A stretch of 64,000 bases of DNA from Ichthyophthirius multifiliis (lineage: Eukaryota > Ciliophora > Oligohymenophorea > Hymenostomatida): positions 1 through 64,000 of the forward strand of contig NW_004085974.1 of NCBI RefSeq assembly GCF_000220395.1. Reading direction: 5' to 3'. The notes under the pieces are model-generated. The model did no database searches. It was given only the letters and a program-made list of their open reading frames with translations, and was not told where the DNA came from. The translations under genes were made by a program, and so were the position numbers. How positions within the stretch are numbered: the first letter of the stretch is position 1; each line of letters begins with the position of its first letter. Positions 23,337 through 37,156 of the stretch are shown here, in pieces.

Positions 23337-23751
23337 TAATTATATATGTATATATATATAATATGGATTTACTTTAAGAAAAAGTTTAAATATAATAATG
23401 ATGATTTCAAATATATGTATATAAATTTTATTTATTTTACAAAAATAAACAAAACAAAAAAATTTAAGTTTTTATATAAAAATAATTAGTTTTTTTATAT
23501 ATATATATATATTTGAAAAATTTAAATATTTTTATAATTTTAATATTTTTTTAAATATTAACAATTTTTTTTTTTTTTTGTGAGAAAATCTCTATATTTT
23601 TATTTTATTATTTTAAATAATAAATTTCTTCTTTGTTTTTTTTTGTTATTTATATTTAAAATATTAATTATTATTATTCCTTTTTTTTTTTTAAAAAAAA
23701 AAAAAAAACATTAATAAATATACATATAATACAAAAAAAAGTCGTTTAATA
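23337..23751. other. Intergenic; contains partial duplicate of upstream gene end
   Basis: A short repeat of the final coding segment of the VPS9 gene (TTTACTTTAAGAAAAAGTT, about 23302-23320) recurs at about 23366-23385 followed again by ATAATGAT. The rest is T-rich spacer. Confidence 0.6.
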
Positions 23752-24756
23752 ATGAACCTACCAAACAAGGTAATAAACATAATAAATTTAAATATTATTA
23801 GCTTTATATAATATTATATTATATATTTATTTAAAATAAAAAGATTGGGCTATCTTAAAACAGATATATATCTCCTTTAAATAGCAAAGTAATAGAACAA
23901 ACACAAACAAATTTCAGTAAATTAAATAACATGCAATCTCTATTTTTAAATAAAAATAATGATTCATAAATTGTAAATATATAAATAAATATATATTCTT
24001 AACAAAAAAAAATGTAGGTAAGCCAAAAAATCGTAAAAAAACCTATATTGGAAAAGCCGTTTTTTAACGAAAAAATATAGCAAAACATTACAAATGATGT
24101 AAAAATGGAGGCCTAATAGTAAATAAAATCATATTTCCAAAATAACCAAAAGAGTATTCAAAAAGATGAACAAACGTTTCGATATGGAAAACTTTAAAAT
24201 TAAGAATAGACAGAAACATCTTATTAAAAATTGATAATAGACCGAAACCATTAAAATATTAAATAAAAATTATAAAATATAACTCGGCCTATTTCTTTTC
24301 ATAATATCAATACGAATAATTTAAATAATGATAGTAATATTTTAAAAAATAACAATAGTAATAACAATATTAAGAACAATAATGGAAATAATTCTTGTAT
24401 TAATATTAATAATAGTAGAATCTAAATTCTTTAATAATAGTCAGAAAGATATATGAATAATAATAAATTTTAATTTTAAAATTAAAGGAACGAGAATATT
24501 TTCGTAAATAATAATAAAAATGAAGAAAATAATAAAAAGAAAATCTACAGTGCTAACCAAACTCCTATTAGAAACAATAGAAAATCTGATCTGATAAGTA
24601 TTAATGAAAACATATTGAAAGATAATATAAATACATATCATATAAATAAGAATTAGTAAATGTAATAAATGGATAATAATTTATAAAAAATATAAGAATA
24701 ACTAAATAATTATTAAGATCCTTTTAAAAAGAGTAAAATAATTAATTTAATTAAAT

Positions 24757-24795
<39 letters not shown>

Positions 24796-27700
24796 AATAT
24801 TAATTAAAAATAAAATATTTATATATATATATATATATATTTATATTAAAATAAAAATAATATATATATATATAAAAGTTTTAAATCAATAATCAAATAA
24901 AAGTATCAGTGAAAATAATACACCTACTACTTGTAAAGAATAGAAAAGCTATACAAGTAGAAATACATAAATATTAACAACTAATAATTAGAATCATTAA
25001 TAATAATTATGGAATAATTAAAATAATTAGAATTAAATGACATAGAATGAATATAAACAAAAAATAATTGAATTATAAGTAGAAATATAAAAGCTTTAAG
25101 AAGAAAACATTCAACTCAAAAACAATCAAAATTATAATAAAGAAATCGAATTTGCGAATCAATAATTATACAGCCTAAAACAAATTTTTATTGAAAAGAA
25201 ATAAGAACTTGAAAACTAAATCGAGCAAAATAACTAGACTTAAAGATATTTAAAAAATCAACTAAAACAAGCCACAAAGGCAAACGAAGAATTAGTTTAA
25301 TAATTAGAAGTAAGCCAAAATCAAATTAAAACCTTAAAAAACGAAATAATAAAATACTCTTCCTTATTATAAACAACGACCCCAAATAATAATAATCAAT
25401 TTAATACAAATAATAATAATAATAATTAATTTAATACAAATAATAATAATAATACGTCTTTCTATTCTAATAACAATAATAATTCTTAGAATCATTAAAC
25501 AAGTCATAATAATTCAATACATACAAACAGACTTAATGTGAGCGATTAATTAAACGAAATTGAGCGTGAGAATAATTTGTTAAAAGTAGAAATGAATGAG
25601 ATGAAAAGCCTATTCGATAAAAATATCATTTAGTTAAGTGAGAAATACTAATCTTATATTAAATAATAGGATGTTAAAATTGAATAATATAAATAAAAAA
25701 TTAACTAAATTTAAAGCGAATATGAATAATAGTAATAAATTATTTCGAAATATTAAAATGAATTATTAACAATTATTGAAAATAATGAAAATAATGAAAA
25801 TTTGTTGAATGATTTGAAATAATAGAAGGTTAATTATGAATTGGAAATTTAAGAAATTAATAAATAATTGGAATTAAAAAACTAGGCTTTAGAAAAAATG
25901 AATAATGATTTTTTATAATAAAATTAAGATATTTAATAGGAAATAGAATTAAATAAATAACTAGAAAGTATTATTGAAAACATTAATAAGATTTATTAAA
26001 ATATGAAAGTGAAATTCAAGAAATAAATAAAAATCATTAATTATTAGAATTTTAATTAAATGAATAAATAAATTCTAAATAATTACTTCTAAATGAAATG
26101 AAAGTTAATAATTAATAATAAAAATATGAATATAATAAGAAAGAATAGGAATTTTCGAAAATATAATTAGAAATGTAATAATAATTCGAATAAAAGTAAC
26201 TAAAAATATAGTAGCTTGAAGAAGAGTTCAAATTAAAAAATTAATAACAATAAGAAAAATATGAATAATTAAATAAAAACTTCTTATAATTAAAATAAAA
26301 ATAAAGCCAAGAAAAATCAAACTTTTTATAATTAAATCAATTAAAAGAATAAGTAGAGGATTTATAAGAAATAATAAAGCAAAAAGAAAAATAAAATAAT
26401 GATTTTTAGAATAAAATAGCCCTATTATAAAAATAGGAAAAAATCAATATAGAAAATAATTAATAATTGTAAATGTTAACTGAATAGTTATAATAACAAA
26501 ATCAAAATATAAAATTAATAATTAAATGAATTTAAAGAAGAAAGCTTTAATTAATAAAAATTCATTGAATAATTATAAGAACAGGAAAATACTTTATTGA
26601 ATAAATTGATGATATGTAAAGTTAAATTAATAGTTATTAATAATAAATTGAATAAGACTAAGAACTAATCGATTAAATATAAAAATAGAAAGACCATTTC
26701 ATTTAAAACATAAAAATATAAACTGAAAATTTAAATAATGATAAGAAATAACTATAATAAGTAATCAATTAACTTTATGATGAAAATAATGAATTAAAGG
26801 AATGTATTAATTAATAAGATATTGAAATATAGAATTTATAATAAGAACTATTATAATACTAATAATAAATAAATGATTATTAATAATAATAGAATGACTT
26901 TTAATAATAATTGACCAATTATTAATAATAGGAAAATATATTAAACGATTAAAAAAAAGACTTGGAATAATAAATAAATGAAATTCTATAAAAAGAAAAG
27001 GAATTTCAAGATGGCATTTTAAATGACTAAGATAATAAAATTTAATAAATTTAAAATAATTATAAATAAAAAGAAACGGAGTTTTATCAAGAAATTAATA
27101 GTGTATAAGATTAATGCGGAGAATTAAAATAAAATATGAACTAATTAATTAATTAAATAGAAAATTTAAACGAAGAAAAAAACGAATATTTAAATTAATT
27201 ATAAAATAAATAACTGTTAATTTTGGAAAATGCATAAGAAATAAGCTCATTATAGAATAACATTTAATAATATTAAAATGATATTGATAATTATTCTAAA
27301 TAAATAGATAACTTAAAAAATTAGATTGGGTAATTAAATAAAAATATGGATCGAATAAATAAAGAAAATAGTAATCTGTAAAATTATTTAGAAAAATAGA
27401 AAGAAGCTTTTGAGTTTTTATAAAATAAACTAAATAAAAATATATAGAATTTAGAAAAAAACAATATGGAATTAAAATAAGAAAATAAAGGCTTTTAAGA
27501 AAATATTAATAATTATTTAACATAAATAGAAGAAACGAATTAATAAAATAGTATATTATAATAAGAGAATATAAAAAAATAGGAAATTAATCAATTATTG
27601 GAATTAAAAATAGAATAATTCGAATAAATTAAAGATTAAAATTTATAATAATAAGAATTATTATTAAATATATAATAATTAAATGAAGAAAATTTAAAAA

Positions 27701-30700
27701 AAAATTAAGAAATCTAATAATATAGAGATTAGATTTTAAATAAAAATTCATAAATTTAATAATATCATATATAAATTTAATAATACTAAATATAAATTTA
27801 ATAATAACACGAAGAATTATTAAATAAAAAAGAAGAAATATTATAATTAAATTAATTATAATTCGATGAAATATAATCGTAATCATAAAAAATTTAAAGC
27901 TTAAACGAAGAAATTTTAGTAAAAAACTCCAAAATATAATAGCTTAAAGAAGAAAGTGAATAGTTTTTAGATTAAATATAAGTTCTTTAGCAATAACTAA
28001 TTGAAAAAAAAGAGATTTTTGAGAAATATTAATTATAAGTACAAGAAGAACATAATATATATATATAAAATCAAAAAGAAACAGAAGAAGTTGAAAAATT
28101 ACATATAAAAGAATTATAAAATGTAATATAAAAACAAAGAGAACAATTATTAGAAAAAGAAAACTAAAATACACTATAATTAAATGTGAAATATTAATAA
28201 ATAAAAATGTTAGAAGAAGATAATAACAAAAGAGTGTAAAATTTAATTTTCGAGTTTAAAAATGAAAAAAATGAAATAGAAAATTTAAACGAGAAAATAT
28301 TTTAATTAAATCAAGAAAATAATTAATTAAAATAAAATTTAAATGAACAATAAACTTAGTTCGAAAGTTTTCTAAAAAGCAAGGAAATACAAATTAAAAA
28401 CCTTATAGAATAATAAAACAAACAATATAATTAAGAAGATAAGAACCTAACCTCTTTAGTTTAATAAAATTAAATTTTAAATGAATAAATATTGTAAATT
28501 TGTAATGAAATTGTTATTAAAGACCAACTTTTAGCCCAATAAACTTAAGATATTAATTCCTTTAAATAAATTATTGAAGAAAATTAAATTTTATTTAAGA
28601 ACTAATAATAACAAATATAAAATTAGTAAAGCATTATAGAAAAACTTCAAGAAAATATGCAATAAAAAAATTTAATTCAAAATTAAGTCTTTGAACTTTA
28701 AGAACAAATTCAGTTTTTAAAATTATAAAAAAACAAGGAATTAGACTAACATTAGAGTGAAGAAAATAACCTTAAAAAAGAATTTAATGAACATATCTAA
28801 AAAACAAACGAAAAATACGAAAAAAAATATTGATTTTATAAGAGGAAATTTAAAAGGAAAAAAACGATATATAAAAGGAAAAAAACGATATATAAAAGGA
28901 AAAAACCGAAATTTAAAAGGAAAAAACCGAAATATAAAAAGAAAAAACCGAAATATAAAAGGAAAAAAACGAAATATAAAAGGAAAAAAACGAAATATAA
29001 AAGGGAAAAAACGAAATATAAAAGGGAAAAAACGAAGTTTAAATGGAAAAAGAACAAATTCTATCTACTTAGAAATAAATTCAAAAGGAAAGTGAATAAA
29101 TTCTAGTTAAATAGGAAGAAATTTAAAGCGAAAAAAACGAAATATAAAAGGGAAAAAACGAAATATAAAAGGGAAAAAACGAAGTTTAAAAGGAAAAAGA
29201 GCAAATTGTATCTATTTAGGAATAAGTTTAAAAGGAAATTTAAAAGGAAAAAGAACAAATTATATCCATTTAGGAAGAAATTAAAAAGGAAAGAGAATTA
29301 ATTCTATCTATATAGGAATAAATTTAAAGCGAAAAAGAAAAAATAAGCTAAGAATAGCAAAACTTATAAATAATGAGAAACGAGATATTATAATATAAAG
29401 AAAAAGAAAGAATGAATTAAAGTTAAGAAATGAATAATATAACTTTAAATCTCTAAATATAATAGTTTTAATACCAAATAATAAAACTAGAAGAACAACT
29501 TCAACTAAACCAATATAAAATAGAGGAGTAAACCTAATAAAGACAATAAGAAACAAGTCTAAAAGATTAAAAAATGGAAATATAAGACATATTAATAAAA
29601 AAAGAACAATAAATAAAATCATAATATGAATAAAAGATAAAAGAATAAGAAATATAAATAGAAGACATATAAAGAAACTACGAAGAAATAATCTAGAACT
29701 TAAATATAAACCACAAAAATAAATTTTAACATCAGGAAAGTTTAATTTAAACTCTAAACTAAATATAAACCGAAAAAGACTAATTAATAACTCAACTTAA
29801 AAGAGAATTACTAGAATAATAATAAGAACAGAAAGACTTTTTATTTTTAGATGATATTTGGTAGTAAATAAATACCAAAAAATCCAAAATAGAAGAGAAC
29901 TATATACAAATAATCGAAAAAAAAAATCATAATGATGAAATAATATAACAATAAATATCCGAATGTGACTCTCTGAATACTATATTGTCATTTATATTCC
30001 AAGAAAATACGAAAATAACTTCCCAAAACATTCCAAAACACCTCTAAATTTCCAAAGACTTATAAATATAAATCGAAATAAGGAAAGAATAATACAAAAA
30101 AGTGCTAAAAGGCACCAAAAACACCAAAAACTCTTAATAGAAGTAATCATTTGAACTCGAAAAGCCCAAATAAATGATATAAGAACAGGAAAATATAAAC
30201 CAATCTTAACTTTATGTAAATATATGTGAATTAAATTAAAAACTCAAAGGTTTTTTACAAAAAATAACTCAAAAATCCTAATAAGAATCACTAAAATATT
30301 CCATAAAATAAATGCAGGAAATACAAATGTTCAATGAATAAATAAAATAGACTATGTTCTTATTATAAATATATCAAACTGAAAAATAAAACACCTCCTT
30401 AGATAATCCAAACTCGGAAATTATGTAATAAATCTCACTTTTATAGTCTTATTATGTAGAACTCTAAATAAGGGAAGTTAAATTTAAAAAATTAATAGAA
30501 TAATAAAAAACGGAAGATATAGACGAAAAAAATACACTATAAGACAATATATATCAACTATAAGACGAAAGAAACACACTAAAAAATAAAATATAAGAGC
30601 TATACGAGCTAAAAACTTAACTAGAAGGCCATATATAATAACTATAGGAGGAGAAAAACCATATATAACAAGTATAGGAGGTGAAAAACCATATATAACA

Positions 30701-31818
30701 AGTATAGGAGGATAAAAACCATATATAATAAGTATAGGAGGAGAAAAACCATATATAATAAGTATAGGAGGAGAAAACCATATATAATAACTATAGGAAG
30801 AGAAAAATCATATATAATAACTATAGGAAGAAAAAAACCATATTATATAATAACTATAGGAGGAGAAAAATCATTTTATATAACAAGTATAGGAGGAGAA
30901 AAATCATTTTATATAACAAGTATAGGAGGAGAAAAACCATGTATAATAACTATAGGAATATATTAACAATATATAGGAAGAAAAAGAGGCTTTAAAAAAG
31001 CATATATAGGATTTAATGGATGAAAAAAGTATAGTGGAAAATAAGATTTAATTATTAGAGTAAAATATATTGGGTTCTCCAAATATATAAGAAAATAATG
31101 TAAATGGAGTTTAAAGTAAAATTTAAGAACTCGAGAAAATATTAGAATAGAAAAATATAGAATGGTAGAATAAAGTTAATGAATTAAAAAGCAAATATAA
31201 AGGGAAGATTAAATGTATAGAATCAGGTAAATAAAAATAATTAAAAGAATAAAAAGAAAACTTAAGAATAAAAAAATTAAAGAAATTAATTAAATTAGGG
31301 AAAAACTAATAGAAAAAATGTCCATTTTGGATTAACTTTAAAAATAATAAATAGAAACTGTAAAAGAAGAAAATTTAAATTTCTATAATGAGTTTGTATC
31401 TTAGTTAAATTAAGAACATGAAGCCGTTCTCTTTTAAAAAAATTCATATATTTAAAAAATAGAAGTTTAAATTAATGATTTTAATAAAGTTTTGTCTGAA
31501 AGAAATGATCTCTAGGAATAAATAATGAAATATAAATTAATTATTGAAGAATTAAACTATTAAATAGAAAATAAAAATAAAAAAGTTACATTAAGTTAAG
31601 AACTTCTTGATTAATAAAATTAAATGAACCCAAATAGTAATAATATTAGTAATAATGCTTCTATTTCTTCCTAATCTAGTTAAATCTCTAGAGAATAAAA
31701 ACAATAAATAATTAATAAATTACATAAACAAGGCTAATTTACAGCAAATTTGATGTCTTTAAAAAGAGATTATTAGTCTTTAAATAATTAACTATTCTAA
31801 TAATAAGAAAAACAATGA
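23752..31818 (+). CDS. Giant coiled-coil protein with tandem heptad and decapeptide repeats
   Basis: Four exons (23752-23769, 23844-23972, 24018-24732, 24879-31818), joined in phase, giving roughly 2,600 residues. The N-terminal 300 residues are Asn-rich and disordered (NKIGLSQNRYISPLNSKVIE...). From about 25040 to the end it is almost unbroken coiled coil rich in Gln, Glu, Lys and Asn, for example LQVEIQKLQEENIQLKNNQ. Two exact tandem arrays lie inside it (see repeat entries). The C-terminus is ordinary coil ending NLMSLKRDYQSLNNQLFQQQ-EKQ. The frame slips by one base at several places (near 25985, 26515, 26600, 28812, 30775 and about 31250), mostly in A-runs. Length and repetition suggest a cytoskeletal or basal-body scaffold, but no family is recognisable. 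Confidence 0.75.
28854..29042 (+). repeat. 21-base tandem repeat coding for a perfect heptad
   Basis: Nine consecutive 21-base units encode K-(E/G)-K-(N/T)-(D/E)-(I/V)-Q. A second block of three related units follows at 29127-29189. One DNA unit equals one coiled-coil heptad, so gain or loss of units lengthens the coil without changing its register. Ile/Val would sit at a core position once per heptad. Confidence 0.9.
30630..30960 (+). repeat. 30/33-base tandem repeat coding for a 10/11-residue unit
   Basis: Eleven units. Most are 30 bases and encode HIQQ(L/V)QEEKN or close variants; three later units (30839, 30872, 30905) carry one extra codon (HIIQQ or HFIQQ), giving 11 residues. Unit five (30750-30778) has 29 bases because one A is missing from an A5 run, which breaks the frame. 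The GGAGGAG core makes this the most G-rich patch of the gene. Confidence 0.9.
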
Positions 31819-31825
31819 AAAATAA

Positions 31826-31883
<58 letters not shown>

Positions 31884-32025
31884 TTAAATTATTTGTTTTA
31901 TCGAAAGAATTTTTAATTATTTTATTTTTTAATTTAAGCTAAAATTCATCCAATTTTTAAAAGGATATTTAATATCGAAAAAAATCTAACTAATTATTTG
32001 TTGTTAAATAAATTAAATTTTTTAT
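31819..32025. repeat. (TA)n microsatellite in convergent spacer
   Basis: A run of about 48 bases of TA (31829-31877) follows directly after the stop of the giant coiled-coil gene; the remainder up to the converging gene is AT spacer. Confidence 0.8.
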
Positions 32026-33327
32026 TCAAAAACATGTATAACCTTTTAATTAAATAAATAAATATATATAATTTTATAATTTTTAGTTAAAAAAATCTCC
32101 ATATAAACTTTCCTATATAAACGAATAGGCTAAGTTTATTTTAATTTATAATGTTTCGTCTAAACTTAAACCATTAATAGTACAAAAATAATCAATTAAA
32201 TAATCAAAAAGCTTTATATTATCAATTTAAATGACTATTTTCTATTAATTTTTCCCTATTATTTCTACTTTTAGTTATTATTTTTATTTCTATAATTAAT
32301 TACGATTTTTCGAATATTTTTTTTTTAAAAATAAATTATTATTATTTTATATAATTTCCGTATATTATTATTTAAATTCATCCTCAAATTAAAACTCTTT
32401 ATGAGAAAACTTTAACTATTTCTTCTTTATTTACTAAGGTTATAAATAATTAGAAGAATCAATTGTAGACTCAGAAGTACTCAAATACAATCTTTCATTA
32501 TTAACCAAAAAATTATTAAATTAACAATTAGAATCTTCTATTTATAAACATTATTCTTATTAATATTCTATTATATCACTTTAATTATTTGTTATAGATG
32601 TATCTTTATCTTATTATTATATTTAAATAATATTTTATTTAGTATTCTAATTATTAGTATTCTAATTATTAAAGGATTTTTTTCCAGAACTTTTTTTTTT
32701 TTAAATTATTATCTTCTTTTATTTAAAAAGGCTTTTATTTTTTTCAGAATTAATTTAAGATTCCTAATATTCAATATATTCAATTATCTATTTTTTTACT
32801 TTTTCTTATCTTTTCTTTTCCTGAGTTTATTAAATCTTTTCTTTTATTATTTTAAATTCAATAATAATTTAATATAAACCAACTTATATCAAACTTATAA
32901 TTTTTAAACTAAAAGATATACTTAAAAGTAAAAAAACACTAAATAAAAATATATTACTATACTAAAAATATCGAATATTTTATACAAATAAACAGTTCTA
33001 TACTAATTAAAATAATTAAAAAAATAACTAAAATACTTTCTATTTGTTATTCATTCTCTAATTAAATAAGTTATATATTATTAAAATTAATATTAGACAT
33101 CTAGATTAAGTACTTCCTATATATAAATTAGAACTATCATTTTAAGTTTTATAATGTATACTAGTATTAAAACTTTTATTTACTAAATGTTATTGTTAGA
33201 AAGTATTATATAATATCTTATATAACTTCATATCGTTTGTAACTAAAAAAGAGTCTTTTATGATATTTAGAACATTGTTTAGTATTTTTTTCTCGTTTAT
33301 ATATAGAAAATAATGTTGGTTTTTCAT
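32026..33327 (-). CDS. Unrecognised protein, possible membrane segment
   Basis: A single uninterrupted minus-strand frame of 434 codons from ATG (33325-33327) to TGA. The first 100 residues start MKNQHYFLYINEKKILNNVL. A hydrophobic stretch around residues 130-170 (SNIFLFSVFLLLSISFSLKI) could be a transmembrane segment, unless this part is really an unrecognised intron. It is followed by a charged coil (EFKIIKEKIQQTQEKKRQEK) and a Lys/Asn/Gln-rich linker. The C-terminal 80 residues look folded: VIQIDNIKLFDYLIDYFCTI, then NGLSLDETLQIKINLAYSFI. No known domain. An alternative start in another frame (MSNINFNNIQLIQLENEQQ, about 33090) makes the 5' end less certain than the 3' end. Confidence 0.55.
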
Positions 33328-33760
33328 TTTTATAAAAGAATTATTTTAAAAAAAAAAAAAAATATTATATATATGTATATATAATTTTTATTAATTTATT
33401 ATAATATATAAATATTTTTATTCGTTTTTAATAATTTTTTCATATTTAAATAGGCTTAACTTAACTTTTTATATTTATTTTTAAGTTTTTTCTTATGTTT
33501 TTTTTTAGTCTATATTAAATACGTTTATTTAAAAAAAATATAATAAAGCAAAATAACATAACGCAATTCCTAAATATAAAATAAATATTTTCTATAAATA
33601 TTAATAATATTTATATATATATATATATATATTCCAAAAATTATATTATTTTTTATTACATTTAATTTATTATATAATTAAAAATATTTTTATATATAAA
33701 ATAAAAAATTAACTAAATATAATTAAATATTTAATTTATAAATACATATTTTTTTAAATA
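33328..33760. other. Divergent intergenic spacer
   Basis: AT-only spacer with an A-run near 33349 and (TA)n near 33611-33632; promoters for both neighbours are expected here but not recognisable. Confidence 0.6.
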
Positions 33761-36312
33761 ATGGATTTTAATTATAAAAGACTTTCATTATAAAATATAT
33801 ATGTAATAATAAAATATATTTATATAGAAATATTTTAAATACATTATTATCTATAAATAAGAGTTCATAATCGTTAGCTGATACAAATTAGCAAAGTAAT
33901 AATTAATTCCATTAATATTTCAAACAATAGATATATAATTAATAAAACGATACGAACAATCATATAAATTTAACATTATAAAAAAAAGAAAAACAGCAAA
34001 TAATCTAAAATTATTAAAAAACCTAAAATAAATATGATATAGTATATAAAGATTTAATAAAAGTAAACTAATTTCATTTTATTTAGTTTAAAATAAATAA
34101 AGTATAAAATAAATACAAATAATAAAACAAACAAAATAAAAAATATAAACTAAAATTCTTAAAAATTATTAAAATATAAAAATGAACCTAAACAAATAGA
34201 TAAAATAGATCAAAATAATTAAAAGATAGATAAATAATTAAATAATTATCGAAAAATATATAAAACAAATAAAATTTACGATGAATTCCTATCCGAAAAA
34301 AAAAAAAGTAAAAGTGAATATATTAAAGTAATTTATATGTATAATAATATATGTATATAATAAATATATAAATTTATAAAAATATATATAAATATATATA
34401 TATATAATTATATAAATATATTTATATATTTATATTTATAATAATTAAATTAAAGGGATATGCTTATAATTTAATTTCATAATATCCCTCTTATAAAATT
34501 AAATAAATAGAAATTAATTAAAATTATTAGAACTTTGATATGTATTAAAAAAGACATATATAACGAATATAAAGTTCTCGTTCTTTAAATAAATGTTAAA
34601 AATAAGTTAAAAATAATAATTATTTTAATTCAATTAATAAATCAATGTATAAATCTTAAAGGAGTTAATCTTGTGTAAAGGAAATTTAAATTTTCGAAAA
34701 TTTTAATTATTCTTCACCTTTTCCTAAATGGTTAATTAAAAATGAGAAATATTAAAGTTTTTTGAAATTAGATGAATATGATATTAATAAATAAATTGTT
34801 TAAATATGTAAAATAGAGTAAAATAATAAACAAAAATTATATAACTAATAAACAAAAAAAATAGAACTTATAATAGAAATTTAAAGTAACTTAATGCAAT
34901 TGTTTTATTTCTGTAAAAAGCTGAGTTTTTTAAAATTATGCCTATATATATGTTAGAAGTTATTTCTCGAAAAATTAATTATATATACATATAGAAAAAT
35001 TAAATATGTATATTATTTTATTTAAGATTAAAATTATATTTATATATATTTTATTTTTTAGTAAATAATAAAGAAGAACTTCTAAATAGTTTTTTCTTAA
35101 TTTTTTAAGGAAAAATAAAAGATTAAAATTAAAAAACTTATTTTACAGGCGATGTTTATTATTTAAAAAATTAAGAAAATGCAATTAAAAATTAGTAAAA
35201 AAAATAAATAAATATATTTATTGATATAAAAAATAAAATCAAAAGAAATAAAATTTTCTAAACCGAAGAAAACTCGAAAATACTATATATTAATTTCAAA
35301 GATTTTGATTAATGTATATAAGTAATTATTGTTATATAATATAAATTTAAAATATATATATATAAATATTAATAATTATAAATAAAAATATATTTATATA
35401 TATAAAAATAAAATATATATTTATTTATTGTTTTTATTTTATTTTTATTATAAAAATTAGAAAACTTAAATAAATGAAAAATTATAAATGAAAAATTTTA
35501 TTTAGAATTTAAATTTACTTAAAATCTTTCATAAAGATAAAATTGAGAAATTATGTTCTTTTGTTAAAATATAATTTCTTATAAAAGATGATGTTTTATA
35601 TGATATAGATGATCTTTTGAATAATGTGTATATAGTTAAAACTGGACATTTAATTAAAAACTTAAATATAGATTTATAAAATTAAAATTAATGGCCTATT
35701 AAAAATAAATAAGGCAACATTTAAAGAGAAAAACATATTTAAAATAGATAAATAAAATGTAATTTTGAATATAAAGATGGTGATATTGTAGGTCATTTTG
35801 ATATTTTATGTGAAAACGAGAGACGAACCGAAAAAATAAAATATAAAGTTATACATGGGTATATTATATTGATGCTAATGATTTTAAACAAGGCAAATTA
35901 TTTAAAAATATTATTTATTTTAATAAAAATAAAAGTTTTTAATTAAATTGATTTAAAATATTTTATGTATAATAATAAATAATAATTTTTATTTGATAAA
36001 AAATATTTAATAAAAAATGTACTTATATAAGAAGAAAAGGAAATAACAAAAAAAAAAGCTTTAGAAAATGCTGTAAAAGATGAACTAAATTTATGTTAAA
36101 ATAATTATCAAAAAATTAAACAATAAAAAATTTAAAAATTGTTAAAATAAATATAAATAAAAAAATAATAAGAAATTTAATAAAAAATACCTGTAAAATA
36201 TGGAGAATTAGTATAAATAAATAAAAAAAAATATTAATAAATATATATAAATCTATATATAAATATATATTATTTACAATATAACAAGGAAATTATAATA
36301 AGTGATAAATGA
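33761..36312 (+). CDS. Cyclic nucleotide-binding domain protein
   Basis: A multi-exon gene with introns around 33803-33827, 34331-34455, 34975-35060, 35198-35450 and possibly more. The protein begins MDFNYKRLSL and carries a basic, disordered N-terminal region. At least two cNMP-binding beta-barrels follow. One reads LNSFFLIFQGKIKDQNQKTY then TGDVYYLKN. The other reads DIDDLLNNVYIVKTGHLIKN and, after an insertion, YKDGDIVGHFDILCENERRT, matching the YIVxxG and GDxxGxxxxL motifs of the family. The phosphate-binding Arg/Ala pocket (RAA) is not evident, so cAMP or cGMP binding is unproven. The C-terminus is a coiled coil (EEKEITKKKALENAVKDELN). Such stand-alone cNMP-domain proteins are numerous in ciliates. 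Exon borders and one or two phases near 33803 and 34170 are uncertain. Confidence 0.65.
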
Positions 36313-37096
36313 ATTTTAATATTATTTTTTTGATTTCATTTTAAAAATATTTTAGTTGATAAAAATATTTTTCATGTTTTAAAATAAAAATATTATAAAA
36401 TTTGTAATTTAATGTATATAAATTATAATAATTTATATAATTAAAAATTTAAAAAATAAATATTATTCAATTATTAATATTAATTTATATATTCATAAAT
36501 ATAATAAATTTCTAAATTTTATTTATTTATAATTTTAATTTTTTATATACTATAAATACAAATATTATTATATATATTTATAATTTTTCTAAAATAATTA
36601 TTTTTTTATTTATAGAAATCAAAAAGTTGTTATTATATGTTTAATAATTTTTTCAATAATTATTATTTTTGTTAATCATAATTAAAAATTTTATTTATTT
36701 TTAGTAATATATATCTATTTAAATTTGTATTAAGATAATAAAATAAAAAAGAAAATTAAAATATAAATATAAAACAAAAAATATAATTTAATTTAGTTTA
36801 ATAATTATTTTTATTTTAACTTAAATATATAATTAAATTATTATTGTATATAGATTATATTTTATATAAAAAAAATATAAATTTAAAAACTTATAAATTA
36901 ATAATTTATAAAATATATATAAATTTATATAATAATATATAAAAATAAATAATAAAATATATTTAAAAATATTTAAAATCTTTATAAAACAAAAAAGATT
37001 TTATAAATAATCATGAATATTTAAATTATTAAATATATTCAAATTTTTTGAATTTAATTAATTAAATAAATAATAATAATAATAATAAACATAATA

Positions 37097-37156
<60 letters not shown>

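Noticed and set aside
28836-29057. Phe/Leu-rich minus-strand frame over the heptad array
   Set aside because: Antisense shadow of the repeat; hydrophobic only because the sense strand is A-rich.
28757-29095. Lys/Arg-rich plus-strand frame (KGKKRNIKGKKRN type)
   Set aside because: A frame-shifted reading of the heptad array; the Gln/Glu/Lys frame continues into coiled coil on both sides.
23752-31818. Giant coiled-coil gene as a pseudogene
   Set aside because: The slips are single-base, mostly in A-runs, and coding quality resumes at once. Other good genes show the same kind of slip. Not fully excluded.
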